Counted from the first letter of the stretch, positions 45,991-61,141 are shown. The stretch: 64,000 nucleotides of DNA from Inquilinus ginsengisoli_A (GCF_031453975.1 NZ_JAVDPW010000008.1:396592-460591), one strand, 5' to 3'. Made by a program: numbers and translations. The notes: generated from the sequence alone by a model not told the origin.

Positions 45991-46452
45991 CTACTCGTCC
46001 CGCCAGTCGCTGAACGTCGCGGCCTGGCCGCGCAGCACGCCGGCCTCGTCGATCAGCTGCCAGACCGTGGCGTTCTCGATCCAGAAGCGGCGGCCGGACT
46101 TGGCGATGCGCAGGCCGCGATAGTCGCTGATGAAGCCGTCGCGGGTGACCATGTCCAGCAGGCGCTGCCGCTCGGTCCGGTCCGGCGCCTCGGCGGAGAG
46201 GCGGGACGGCAGCGTGGTGAACTCGTCCCAGCCATACTCGAACCGGGCCTGGGCCGCGCGGTTGGCGTAGACGAAGCGGGGGTCGGCGTCGGTGTTGTGC
46301 GCCAGCACGCAGAACGGCGCCGTCTCGTACAGCCAGCGCGCCTGCGCGGCGGCGTCGCCGCCCGCCTCCTCCGGAATCAGCGGCGTGCCGACCAGCCGGG
46401 CATGGCTGCCGGCCAGCAGGCGGAGGAAATCGGGATCATGGGCCAGGCTCAT
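45991..46452 (-). CDS. MEKHLA domain (PAS-like) protein
   Basis: This 153-residue protein consists of one MEKHLA domain: a PAS-like fold with FVYANRAAQARFEYGWDEFT near residue 69 and SDYRGLRIAKSGRRFWIENA near 115. The family is known in bacteria and plants as a small-molecule sensing domain. Here it is a stand-alone protein without an output domain. The ATG at 46452 starts the conserved region (MSLAHDPDFLRLLAGSHARL). It is divergent from the binding protein at 46649, which may share a promoter region. Confidence 0.85.
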   Translation of the reverse strand: MSLAHDPDFLRLLAGSHARLVGTPLIPEEAGGDAAAQARWLYETAPFCVLAHNTDADPRFVYANRAAQARFEYGWDEFTTLPSRLSAEAPDRTERQRLLDMVTRDGFISDYRGLRIAKSGRRFWIENATVWQLIDEAGVLRGQAATFSDWRDE

Positions 46453-46648
46453 CAGCGGACTCCGGTCGCGCCGCGATGGCAGCGCATGGGGTCTAGGTCG
46501 GACATGAAGCCGGGACAGGCAAGCCGGCGGGGCTGCGGCACGGTGTCCGGCCCGGGGCATGGCAGACCCGACGGACCGGCGGAGGCCGGGCCGCGGCATT
46601 TTCGGCCACGATAGGACCCTGATCCGATTCAGCCGAGGAACTGGTCCC

Positions 46649-47428
46649 ATGAAGCTGCCGCCGATCCTCTCCCTTGCCGTCGCCGGCCTGCTGCTGCTGG
46701 CCCAGCCCGCCGCCGCGGCCGAGCTGCAGGTCGTCAGCTCCGGCGGCTTCGCCCCGGCCTACCGCGCCCTGGCCCCGCAATTCGAACAGGCCAGCGGCGA
46801 CACCTTGAAGATCGGCTGGGGCCCGTCGATGGGCGACACGCCGAACGCGGTGCCGGTGCGGCTGGCCCGCGGCGAGAAGCTGGATGTCGTGATCATGGTC
46901 GGCTATGCCCTCGACGACCTGATCAAGCAGGGCAAGGTGCTGGCCGACAGCAAGGTCGTCCTCGCCCGCTCCAGCATCGGCGTCGCGGTGCGGGCCGGCG
47001 CGCCGAAGCCGGATATCGGCTCGGCCGAGGCGGTGAAGCAGGCGCTGCTGGCGGCGAAGTCGATCGCCTATTCCGACAGCGCCAGCGGCGTCTACATCGA
47101 GACCGAGATGTTCCCGCGCCTGGGCATCGCCGAACAGATGGCGACCAAGGCCCGCAAGATCCCGGCCACGCCGGTCGGCGAGATCGTGGCCAAGGGCGAG
47201 GCGGAGCTGGGCTTCCAGCAGATCGCCGAGCTGAAGGCGGTGCCGGGCATCGACCTGGTCGGGCCGCTGCCGCCGGAGCTGCAGCAGGTGACGCTGTATT
47301 CCGCCGGCATCGTCGCCGGCTCGCACGACCCGGCGGCGGCCAGGAAGCTGCTCGACTTCCTCGCCTCGCCCGCCGCCGCCCCGGCCATCGCCGCGACGGG
47401 GCTGGAGCCGGTCGCGACAGCCAGGTAG
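46649..47428 (+). CDS. Extracellular substrate-binding protein (ModA-like, orphan)
   Basis: This 259-residue secreted protein has a signal peptide (SLAVAGLLLLAQPAAAAELQ) and a SBP_bac_11/ModA-like type II binding fold. It begins VVSSGGFAPAYRALAPQFEQ, with DVVIMVGYALDDLIKQG near residue 72 and SIAYSDSASGVYIETEMF near 142. Relatives bind molybdate or similar oxyanions; the ligand is not clear. No permease or ATPase lies beside it. After the TAG stop, the same frame stays open in sequence that looks coding (see 47429-47639). Confidence 0.88.
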   Translation: MKLPPILSLAVAGLLLLAQPAAAAELQVVSSGGFAPAYRALAPQFEQASGDTLKIGWGPSMGDTPNAVPVRLARGEKLDVVIMVGYALDDLIKQGKVLADSKVVLARSSIGVAVRAGAPKPDIGSAEAVKQALLAAKSIAYSDSASGVYIETEMFPRLGIAEQMATKARKIPATPVGEIVAKGEAELGFQQIAELKAVPGIDLVGPLPPELQQVTLYSAGIVAGSHDPAAARKLLDFLASPAAAPAIAATGLEPVATAR

Positions 47429-47639
47429 GGGCAGGCGGAGCGCAAGGCGGCCAAGGCGGCGAAAGCGGCAGCGCCGGAGCCTGTCCCCGCGGCCCTCGAG
47501 GCTGCCCCCGAGCCGGCCGAGAACTCCGAGCCGCGCGAGACCCTGGCCGAGGCCGAGACCCCCGAGTTCGAAGACTTGGCGGAGGAATCGGAGGAGGCCG
47601 CGAATGGCTGGGGCAACCTGAAAAGGCTTCGGCCCGTCG
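47429..47639 (+). other. In-frame coding-like stretch after the binding-protein stop
   Basis: The 316-bp gap before metH begins with about 210 bp in the binding-protein reading frame, separated from it only by TAG. It would encode an Ala/Lys/Glu/Pro-rich segment (RKAAKAAKAAAPEPVPAALE, TPEFEDLAEESEEAANGWGN). Third positions are strongly GC, as in real genes. It may be the 3' end of a lost gene or a formerly longer C-terminus. There is no start codon with a clear ribosome binding site, so I do not call a gene. Confidence 0.45.
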
Positions 47640-47676
47640 CTCTCTCGGCGACATCCGTAGCTCTTTCGGCGACATC
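47640..47676 (+). repeat. Direct repeat upstream of metH
   Basis: CTCTCTCGGCGACATC (47640-47655) and CTCTTTCGGCGACATC (47661-47676) differ at one base and are 21 bp apart, two helical turns. They lie immediately before the metH operator. They could bind a regulator or be a residue of duplication. Confidence 0.5.
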
Positions 47677-47683
47677 GAATGTT

Positions 47684-47705
47684 GATATAAAGATATCTTT
47701 ATGTC
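47684..47705. promoter_or_regulatory. Near-perfect 22-bp palindrome, likely methionine-cycle operator
   Basis: GATATAAAGATATCTTTATGTC is symmetrical at 10 of 11 pairs, centred between 47694 and 47695, and 40 bp upstream of the metH ATG. AT-rich dyads of this form occur in front of methionine-cycle genes in alphaproteobacteria, where ArsR-type SAH-responsive repressors bind. The identity of the regulator is inference. Confidence 0.7.
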
Positions 47706-47744
47706 ATTACATACCCTCCCATCCGGAACCCGGTCCCGTCCGCC

Positions 47745-51518
<3,774 letters not shown>

Positions 51519-51546
51519 GCGACAAGCGGAGCGTTGCGTTGCCTCT

Positions 51547-51566
51547 CCCGCTTGCGGGGTCTTTTT
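51547..51566 (+). terminator. Terminator of metH
   Basis: CCCG CTTG CGGG with an extra flanking pair, followed by TCTTTTT. It is 29-48 nt after the metH stop. A short stem but a good T-run. Confidence 0.7.
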
Positions 51567-51584
51567 AAAAGCCTACCCCCTCGT

Positions 51585-51672
51585 CGTCATTGCGAGGAGG
51601 CGAAGCCGACGAAGCAATCCATGGGCCCGCACGAGCGGCCCGATGGATTGCTTCGCTGCGCTCGCAATGACG
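51585..51672. repeat. Palindromic dispersed repeat, family A copy 3
   Basis: An 88-bp copy with CGTCATTGCGAG / CTCGCAATGACG ends and GAAGCAATCCATGG / GATGGATTGCTTC internal arms. It lies downstream of the metH terminator. Confidence 0.9.
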
Positions 51673-51786
51673 GGGTTGGGGGCTCCAACTGCGGTTGTCC
51701 GGCAGGACTCCTGCCCTAGCTTAACAACCGACTCGTGTTCATGATCTGTTCATGGACACAGCGCACCCCGCCACCGCAGCCGTGGT

Positions 51787-52254
51787 TCAGCCGCCCGACG
51801 GCGCCTGGTATTCCGCCAGGCGCTGCAGCAGCGTGCCGACGGCGATCAGCTGCGCCCGCTCCTCCGCCGACAGGCAGGCCTCCACCGCCTCGGCCATCCA
51901 GGCCTCGCGCCGGCTGCGGTTGGCCAGCACCGCCTCCGCGCCGGCATCGGTGATCACGACATGCAGCCGGCGGCGGTCGCCGGCGTCGGCCTCGCGCCGG
52001 ACCATCCCCTCCTTCTCCAGCTCGCGCAGCAGGGCCGCGACGTTGGACGAGCGCAGCCCCTCGGCCGTGCCGAGCTCGGTCGGGCTGGCCGTGCCGCCCA
52101 GGCGCAGCAGCGCGGCCAGCAGCATCAGCTTCGACAGCGGCAGGTCGCCGCTGTCGGATTCGCGCCGCAGCCGCCGCAGCAGCGCCATCAGCTGCAGCCG
52201 CAGGGCGCCGAGCTGCTCTCGTTCGGTCGGGGACATCGGGTCGGGGTTGGTCAT
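51787..52254 (-). CDS. MarR-family transcriptional regulator
   Basis: This 155-residue winged-helix protein has the MarR pattern: LSKLMLLAALLRLGGTASPT, LGTAEGLRSSNVAALLRELE and the wing MVRREADAGDRRRLHVVITD. It is divergent from a DHA2 exporter, with a palindrome in the gap, so it probably represses that exporter and itself. There is no conserved Cys, so a small-molecule ligand rather than oxidation is likely. Confidence 0.92.
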   Translation of the reverse strand: MTNPDPMSPTEREQLGALRLQLMALLRRLRRESDSGDLPLSKLMLLAALLRLGGTASPTELGTAEGLRSSNVAALLRELEKEGMVRREADAGDRRRLHVVITDAGAEAVLANRSRREAWMAEAVEACLSAEERAQLIAVGTLLQRLAEYQAPSGG

Positions 52255-52267
52255 TTTACTATTCTGT

Positions 52268-52285
52268 TATAGCTAAAACGCTATA
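52268..52285. promoter_or_regulatory. Putative MarR operator
   Basis: TATAGC TAAAAC GCTATA: perfect 6-bp arms with a 6-bp spacer, lying 13 bp from the regulator start and about 34 bp from the exporter start. It stands out as AT-rich in a GC-rich window. Confidence 0.65.
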
Positions 52286-52318
52286 GCCATTTCCGACGGC
52301 TGGTTCCAGGATCATGCC

Positions 52319-53776
52319 ATGGACGGCGGACCCGAGGGTGCCCGCCGCGAAACGCGAGGTCATCCCGTGTCCCTGCCCGACGGCCTTCCTCTGCCCCGCC
52401 GCAGATGGGCCTTCGCCACCGTGGTGCTCGGCATCATGCTCGCCGTGCTCGACGGCTCCGTCGCCAATGTGGCGCTGCCGACGATCGCGGCCGAGTTCCA
52501 GGCCAGCCCGTCGATGTCGATCTGGATCGTCAACGCCTACCAGCTGGCCGTGGTGGTGTCGCTGCTGCCCCTCGCCGGGCTGGGCGAGATCTATGGCTAT
52601 CGCCGGGTCTATCTCGGCGGCCTGGCCCTGTTCACCGTCGCCTCGGTCGCCTGCGCCCTGTCCGATTCGCTGATCACCCTGACCCTGTCCCGCGTCGCCC
52701 AGGGCTTCGGCGCCGCCGGGATCATGAGCGTCAACACCGCGCTAATCCGCTACATTTTCCCGCGCGCCCGGCTGGGCCATGTGCTGGGCGTCAACGCCAT
52801 GATCGCGGCCGGCGCCTCGACCGTCGGCCCCAGCTTCGCCGGCGCCCTGCTGGCGATCGCCTCCTGGCCCTGGCTGTTCGCGATCAACCTGCCGCTCGGC
52901 GTCGCGGCCCTGATCATCGGCAGCCGCAACCTGCCGGAGAGCGACCTGGCCGACCGCCGCTTCGACCTGCTGGGCGCGCTGCTCTCCGCCGCCACCTTCG
53001 GCCTGCTGATCACCGGGATCGACAGCATCGCCCACGGGCTGGACTGGGGGCTGGTGGCGCTGCAGCTCGGCATCGGCATCGGCGCCGCGATCTGGCTGGT
53101 GCGGCGGCAGCTGGGCCGGGCGACGCCGCTGGTGCCGCTGGACCTGCTGCGCATCCCGGTGGTCGGGCTGTCGGTCGTCACCTCGATCACCTCCTTCGCG
53201 GCGCAGATGGCGGCCTTCGTGACGCTGCCCTTCCTGCTGCAGACCGGCTCCGGCTTCTCCCCGGCCCAGGTCGGCCTGCTGATGATCCCCTGGCCGCTGG
53301 CGGTCGCGGTCACCGCGCCGATCGCCGGCCGCCTGTCCGACCGGCACCCGCCCGGCCTGCTGGGCGGCATCGGCCTCGCCCTCATGGCCATCGGCCTGGT
53401 GCTGATGGCGACCCTGCCGGCGGATCCCTCTCCCTGGCACATCGTCTGGCGCATGGCGCTATGCGGCGCCGGCTTCGGCCTGTTCCAGGCGCCCAACAAC
53501 CGGGTGATGATCGGGTCGGCCCCGCGCAGCCGCAGCGGCGCCGCCAGCGGCATGCTGGGCACCGCCCGCCTGCTGGGCCAGGCCACCGGCGCGGCGCTGG
53601 TCGCGCTGCTGTTCGCGCATTTTCCGGACCATGGTGCCCAGGCGGCGCTGCTGACCGCGGCCGGGCTGGCGACCGCCGCCACGGTGGTCAGCTGCCTGCG
53701 CCTGGCCACCCCGGCCTATGCCGCCGACGACCCGGCGCCGGAGCCCGAACCCCACGCCCCCGCGCCCATGCGATAG
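52319..53776 (+). CDS. MFS drug exporter, DHA2 family
   Basis: This 485-residue, roughly 14-helix transporter has the DHA2 helix 1 signature (IMLAVLDGSVANVALPTIAA), motif A (AGLGEIYGYRRVYLGGLALF) and a conserved GPSFAGALLAIASWPWLFAI region. The substrate is probably a toxic or hydrophobic compound. The ATG at 52319 has AGGA 7 nt upstream; a GTG at 52367 with GAGG upstream is the alternative. The MarR gene and operator opposite predict inducible expression. Confidence 0.92.
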   Translation: MDGGPEGARRETRGHPVSLPDGLPLPRRRWAFATVVLGIMLAVLDGSVANVALPTIAAEFQASPSMSIWIVNAYQLAVVVSLLPLAGLGEIYGYRRVYLGGLALFTVASVACALSDSLITLTLSRVAQGFGAAGIMSVNTALIRYIFPRARLGHVLGVNAMIAAGASTVGPSFAGALLAIASWPWLFAINLPLGVAALIIGSRNLPESDLADRRFDLLGALLSAATFGLLITGIDSIAHGLDWGLVALQLGIGIGAAIWLVRRQLGRATPLVPLDLLRIPVVGLSVVTSITSFAAQMAAFVTLPFLLQTGSGFSPAQVGLLMIPWPLAVAVTAPIAGRLSDRHPPGLLGGIGLALMAIGLVLMATLPADPSPWHIVWRMALCGAGFGLFQAPNNRVMIGSAPRSRSGAASGMLGTARLLGQATGAALVALLFAHFPDHGAQAALLTAAGLATAATVVSCLRLATPAYAADDPAPEPEPHAPAPMR

Positions 53777-53945
53777 GGCAGGCGACAGGCCCGCGCGCGG
53801 GTGCCTTGCATCCGCCGCCCTTGCGCAACGGCCGGGAATGGCGTTTTTTCAGGATCGGACGTTTCGGGCGGGCGCCGCAGCCGTGCGCGAATGCCGCAGC
53901 CCGTCCGCCCGACCGAAAGTGACCCGAGCCAGTACGGACCCGATC

Positions 53946-55808
53946 ATGCCAGCCTATCGCTCCCGCACCACCACCCACGGCCGCAACATGGCCGGAGCCC
54001 GCGGGCTCTGGCGCGCGACCGGCATGACGGATGCGGATTTCGGCAAGCCGATCATCGCCGTCGTCAACTCCTTCACCCAGTTCGTCCCCGGCCATGTCCA
54101 CCTCAAGGACCTCGGCCAGCTGGTGGCGCGGGAGATCGAGGCGGCGGGCGGCGTCGCCAAGGAATTCAACACCATCGCGGTCGATGACGGCATCGCCATG
54201 GGCCATGACGGCATGCTGTACAGCCTGCCGTCGCGCGAGATCATCGCCGACAGCGTCGAATACATGGTCAACGCGCATTGCGCCGATGCCATGGTCTGCA
54301 TCTCGAACTGCGACAAGATCACGCCCGGCATGCTGATGGCCGCGATGCGCCTGAACATCCCGGTGGTGTTCGTGTCCGGCGGGCCGATGGAGGCCGGTAA
54401 GGTCAAGATCGGCGGCGAGTCCAAATCGCTGGATCTGATCGACGCCATGGTCGCCGCGGCGGACAGCCGCATCAGCGACGAGGACGTCAAGGTGATCGAA
54501 CGGTCGGCCTGCCCGACCTGCGGCTCCTGCTCCGGCATGTTCACCGCCAATTCGATGAACTGCCTGACCGAGGCGCTGGGCCTGGCCCTGCCGGGCAACG
54601 GCTCGACCCTGGCCACCCATGCCGACCGCCGGCGCCTGTTCGTCGAGGCCGGGCACCTGATCGTCGACCTGGCCAAGCGCTACTACGAGCAGGACGACGC
54701 ATCGGTGCTGCCGCGCAGCATCGCCAGCTTCGCCGCCTTCGAGAACGCCATGACCCTCGACATCTCGATGGGCGGGTCGACCAACACCGTGCTGCACCTG
54801 CTGGCCGCGGCGCAGGAGGGCGAGGTCGACTTCACCATGGCCGACATCGACCGGCTGTCGCGCCGGGTGCCGGTGCTGTGCAAGGTCGCGCCGTCGGTGC
54901 CGAACGTGCATATGGAGGACGTCCATCGCGCCGGCGGCATCATGGCCATCCTGGGCGAGCTCGACCGCGGCGGCCTCTTGAACCGCGACACCCACACCGT
55001 CCACGCCCCGACCCTGGCCGCGGCGCTGGACCAGTGGGACATCAAGCGCACCGACAGTGAGTCGGTGCACAAGTTCTTCAGCGCGGCGCCGGGCGGCATC
55101 CCGACCCAGGTCGCCTTCAGCCAGGACGCCCGCTACCCCAGCGTCGACGCCGACCGCAAGCGCGGCTGCATCCGCAGCATCGAGCACGCCTACAGCCTGG
55201 ATGGCGGGCTGGCCGTGCTGTACGGCAACCTGGCCGAGGAAGGCTGCATCGTGAAGACCGCCGGGGTCGACGCCAGCATCCTGAAGTTCTCCGGCCCCGC
55301 CCGGATCTTCGAGAGCCAGGACGCCGCGGTCGAGGGCATCCTGGGCGACAAGGTCCAGGCCGGCGACGTGGTGCTGATCCGCTACGAAGGGCCGAAGGGC
55401 GGCCCCGGCATGCAGGAGATGCTGTATCCGACCAGCTATCTCAAGTCGAAGGGGCTGGGCAAGGCCTGCGCCCTGGTCACCGACGGCCGCTTCTCTGGCG
55501 GCACCTCGGGCCTGTCGATCGGCCATGCCTCGCCGGAAGCGGCCGAGGGCGGCACCATCGCCCTGGCCCAGGAAGGCGACCGGGTCGAGATCGACATCCC
55601 CGGCCGCCGGATCGAGCTGATGGTGTCGGATGAGGAGCTGGCGCATCGCCGCGCGGCGATGAAGGCCCGCGCCGATGGCGGCTGGAAGCCGGCCGAGCCG
55701 CGCCCGCGCAAGGTCTCGGCCGCGCTGCAGGCCTATGCCGCCCTGACCACCAGCGCCGCCCGCGGCGCCGTCCGCGACGTCACCCAGCTGCAGCCGCGGA
55801 AGGCGTAG
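53946..55808 (+). CDS. ilvD: Dihydroxy-acid dehydratase
   Basis: This 620-residue enzyme of the IlvD/Edd family has the Fe-S cysteines in ISNCDKITPG and ACPTCGSCSGMFTANSMNC. The C-terminal active-site Ser lies in GRFSGGTSGLSIGHASPEA. It dehydrates dihydroxy-acids in valine, isoleucine and pantothenate synthesis. The ATG at 53946 (MPAYRSRTTTHGRNMAGARG) matches the family start, although the frame is open upstream. It stands alone, 170 bp after the exporter; a family B repeat follows. Confidence 0.96.
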   Translation: MPAYRSRTTTHGRNMAGARGLWRATGMTDADFGKPIIAVVNSFTQFVPGHVHLKDLGQLVAREIEAAGGVAKEFNTIAVDDGIAMGHDGMLYSLPSREIIADSVEYMVNAHCADAMVCISNCDKITPGMLMAAMRLNIPVVFVSGGPMEAGKVKIGGESKSLDLIDAMVAAADSRISDEDVKVIERSACPTCGSCSGMFTANSMNCLTEALGLALPGNGSTLATHADRRRLFVEAGHLIVDLAKRYYEQDDASVLPRSIASFAAFENAMTLDISMGGSTNTVLHLLAAAQEGEVDFTMADIDRLSRRVPVLCKVAPSVPNVHMEDVHRAGGIMAILGELDRGGLLNRDTHTVHAPTLAAALDQWDIKRTDSESVHKFFSAAPGGIPTQVAFSQDARYPSVDADRKRGCIRSIEHAYSLDGGLAVLYGNLAEEGCIVKTAGVDASILKFSGPARIFESQDAAVEGILGDKVQAGDVVLIRYEGPKGGPGMQEMLYPTSYLKSKGLGKACALVTDGRFSGGTSGLSIGHASPEAAEGGTIALAQEGDRVEIDIPGRRIELMVSDEELAHRRAAMKARADGGWKPAEPRPRKVSAALQAYAALTTSAARGAVRDVTQLQPRKA

Positions 55809-55832
55809 GGGTCGCCGACCTCGCTCTGTCTC

Positions 55833-55922
55833 TGTCATGCCACGGCTCGACCGTGGCATCCAGGGGCGGCCGGAGCGGCTCTTGGTGGCCCCTGGATTGC
55901 CGGGTCAAGCCCGGCAATGACA
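55833..55922. repeat. Palindromic dispersed repeat, family B copy 2
   Basis: A 90-bp element with TGTCATGCCACGG at one end and CGGCAATGACA at the other. It is the same length as the copy at 43805-43894, with few differences. It lies between the convergent ilvD and atpC genes. Confidence 0.88.
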
Positions 55923-55956
55923 GAAAAGGGGATGGCCATCTCCCCATCCCAACGAA

Positions 55957-55980
55957 AAAGGGCCCCGCGAGGGGCCCTTT
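55957..55980 (-). terminator. Terminator of the atp operon
   Basis: AAAGGGCCCC (55957-55966) pairs perfectly with GGGGCCCTTT (55971-55980) around GCGA, and TTTTTCG follows on the minus strand. It lies 23 nt past the atpC stop. Confidence 0.9.
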
Positions 55981-56003
55981 CCGTTCGGTCGGTCCGCCCG
56001 GGA

Positions 56004-56432
56004 TCAGGCGTGGCCGGCGGTCGCGGCGCGGGTGACCGCGTAGAGCTTGGCCTTGGCCAGCTTCAGCGCCCGTTCGGCCACGGCAGTCTCGCCGGGGGTC
56101 TTGGCGTCGGCCACGTCTTCCTCGGCGTCGCGCAGCTCCTGCTCGACCTTGGCGCGGTCGAGCGAGGCCACCGGCACCACATGCTCGGCCAGCACGGTGC
56201 AGCGCTCCGGCGTCACTTCGGCGAAGCCGCCGGTGACGAAGATCCGGTTGGAGATGGCGCTGCGCTGCTCATAGACGTCGATCACGCCCGGCTGGACGGT
56301 CGACAGCATCGACATGTGCCCCTTGAGCACGCCGAAATAGCCGTCGCCACCGGGGACGACCACCATTTCGACCTGCTGCGCCACGAGCAGCTTCTCGGGC
56401 GAGACCAGTTCGAAGGCGAATTTCTCGGCCAT
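56004..56432 (-). CDS. atpC: ATP synthase F1 epsilon subunit
   Basis: This 142-residue protein has the N-terminal beta-sandwich (FAFELVSPEKLLVAQQVEMV, VPGGDGYFGVLKGHMSMLST) and a C-terminal helical hairpin region (VEQELRDAEEDVADAKTPGE). The subunit links the catalytic head with rotation and inhibits ATP hydrolysis. It is the last gene of atpHAGDC and is followed by a strong terminator. Confidence 0.95.
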   Translation of the reverse strand: MAEKFAFELVSPEKLLVAQQVEMVVVPGGDGYFGVLKGHMSMLSTVQPGVIDVYEQRSAISNRIFVTGGFAEVTPERCTVLAEHVVPVASLDRAKVEQELRDAEEDVADAKTPGETAVAERALKLAKAKLYAVTRAATAGHA

Positions 56433-56461
56433 GGATGTCCCCGGTTCCGGTGCTGCTGGCG

Positions 56462-57898
<1,437 letters not shown>

Positions 57899-57958
57899 GG
57901 TGTTCACGCTCCTCGAACTGTCTTCAAGCGATCGGTGGATCAGGGTGCCTTGCCGGCG

Positions 57959-58837
57959 CTAGACGGCTTCGGAACCCGAGATGATCTCGATCAGCTCCTT
58001 GGTGATGTAGGCCTGACGGGTCCGGTTGTAGACCAGCGTCAGCTTCTTGATCATGTCGCCGGCGTTGCGCGTCGCATTGTCCATCGCGGTCATGCGGGCG
58101 CCCTGCTCGGAGGCGGCGGATTCGAGCAGCGCCTTGTAGATCTGGATCGCCAGGTTGCGCGGCAGCAGCTCCGCCAGGATCTGCTCCTCGCTCGGCTCGA
58201 ACTCGTAGACGATGTTCGAGGCAGTGGCCTCGGCCACTGCCGGGATCGCCACGGGCACCAGCTGCTGCACCGTGATGATCTGGGCGATCGCCGATTTGAA
58301 CTTGTTGTAGACGACCGAGCAGACGTCGAAATCGCCGGCCTCGAACATCGCCAGGATGCGGATCGCGATGCCGTCGGCATCGGCGAAGCCCAGGCGTGGC
58401 CGGCCGATGTCGGTGACGCTTTCGACGATCAGGTTGGCGAAGTCGCGGCGCAGGCTGTCCCGGCCCTTGCGGCCGACGGTGAACAGCTTGACCGTCTTGC
58501 CCCGGCCCTGCAGCTCACGGATCTGCCGGCGCGCCTCGCGCACCACCGTGGCGTTGAACGCCCCGGCCAGCCCGCGGTCCGAGGTGATGACGAGCAGCAG
58601 GTGCACGTCGCTCTTGCCGGTGCCGGCCATCAGCTTCGGCCCTTGGCCGGCCACGCTGGCGACCGCGGCAAGCCCGGTCAGCATCCGCTCCATCCGGTCG
58701 GCATAGGGCCGGCCGGCCTCGGCCTGCTCCTGCGCCCGACGCAGCTTCGACGCCGCGACCATCTTCATGGCCGCAGTGATCTTCTGCGTCGACTTGACGG
58801 TCGCGATCCGGTTCCTGAGATCCTTCAACGACGGCAT
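57959..58837 (-). CDS. atpG: ATP synthase F1 gamma subunit
   Basis: This 292-residue rotor stalk subunit has its diagnostic N-terminus (MPSLKDLRNRIATVKSTQKI, TAAMKMVAASKLRRAQEQAE) and the C-terminal helix (NAGDMIKKLTLVYNRTRQAY, ITKELIEIISG). It is central to coupling rotation to catalysis. It starts 41 nt after atpA. Confidence 0.97.
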   Translation of the reverse strand: MPSLKDLRNRIATVKSTQKITAAMKMVAASKLRRAQEQAEAGRPYADRMERMLTGLAAVASVAGQGPKLMAGTGKSDVHLLLVITSDRGLAGAFNATVVREARRQIRELQGRGKTVKLFTVGRKGRDSLRRDFANLIVESVTDIGRPRLGFADADGIAIRILAMFEAGDFDVCSVVYNKFKSAIAQIITVQQLVPVAIPAVAEATASNIVYEFEPSEEQILAELLPRNLAIQIYKALLESAASEQGARMTAMDNATRNAGDMIKKLTLVYNRTRQAYITKELIEIISGSEAV

Positions 58838-58878
58838 GGTGCCCCGCCTTCAATCTGTGTGGTGGGTCCGATTGCCGT

Positions 58879-60407
<1,529 letters not shown>

Positions 60408-60408
<1 letters not shown>

Positions 60409-60968
60409 CAGACGGTCCCCTTCATCGCGAGCTGTAGCTTGGCCAGTTTGGTGCGCAGGGAGCTGTCGACCATGCGCGAGCCGACTTTGACGATCATCCC
60501 GCCCAGCAGGGCGGGATCGATTTTGACGTTGACCTGGACTTTGGCGCCCATGGTCTTCTTGAGCTGGTCGACCAGCGCCTCGGTCTGCCGGTCGGTCAGC
60601 GCGACCGCGGCGGTGACCTGGGCCGTGACCTCGCCGCGGCGGCGCGCCAGCTCGGCCAGGAAGGCGTCGATCATGGCGTCGAGCGCGAACAGGCGGCGGT
60701 TGCGGGCGACCAGGCCGATGAAGCGGCGGACGAGGTCGGACACGCCCGCCCGCTCCAGCACCGCGGCCATCGCCTTGCCCTGCACGTCGCGCGAAAGCAG
60801 CGGACTGCGGACCAGACGGCGAAGGTCCTCGCTCTCGCCCAGCGCGGTCTTCAGCCCGCGGAGGTCGTCCGCGGTCTGGTCCAGCGCCTTGCCTTCGTCG
60901 GCAAGAGCGTAGAGTGCCGTCGCGTAGCTGGATGCGAGGCCGGAAATCCCTGAGCCTGTGGCTGCCAC
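60408..60968 (-). CDS. atpH: ATP synthase F1 delta subunit
   Basis: This 186-residue protein has the delta N-terminal helices (GLASSYATALYALADEGKAL) and the conserved C-terminal domain (VKIDPALLGGMIVKVGSRMV, DSSLRTKLAKLQ). It links the stator stalk to the alpha-beta ring. The start is a GTG at 60968. It opens the operon, and the promoter should lie in the 231-bp gap shared with the divergent cation exporter. Confidence 0.94.
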
Positions 60969-61120
60969 CGATCGTCCCTCGATCGTTTGTAGGTCGATCG
61001 TGGCAGGACGCCACGACCGCCGAATGTTCGGGGGGCTCTATCGCACAACAAAAGGCTGCCCGAGGCCCACCCCTTCCGCTCGGCGCGCCGTCATCTAACA
61101 TAGCCCCTGGGGGTGTGCAA

Positions 61121-61141
61121 CCGGCATGCGGCCGGCTTTTT
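61121..61141 (+). terminator. Terminator-like hairpin in the leader of the cation exporter
   Basis: CCGGC (61121-61125) ATGCG GCCGG (61131-61135) followed by CTTTTTC on the plus strand, ending 59 nt upstream of the CDF start. It could attenuate transcription of that gene or simply be a strong stem in the leader. Confidence 0.5.

Noticed and set aside
47600..47744. A riboswitch (SAM, SAH or cobalamin) upstream of metH
   Set aside because: No conserved riboswitch core such as a cobalamin B12-box was visible; the palindrome explains regulation better. A covariance-model search would settle it.
53718..53945. A 76-residue N-terminal extension of IlvD
   Set aside because: The upstream part overlaps the exporter gene and has no similarity to dihydroxy-acid dehydratases, which begin at MPAYRSRTT (53946).
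60409..61101. An extension of AtpA upstream of 60408
   Set aside because: The extra frame is the shadow of atpH. AtpA homology begins exactly at MDIRAAEIS, and the ATGA overlap is typical.
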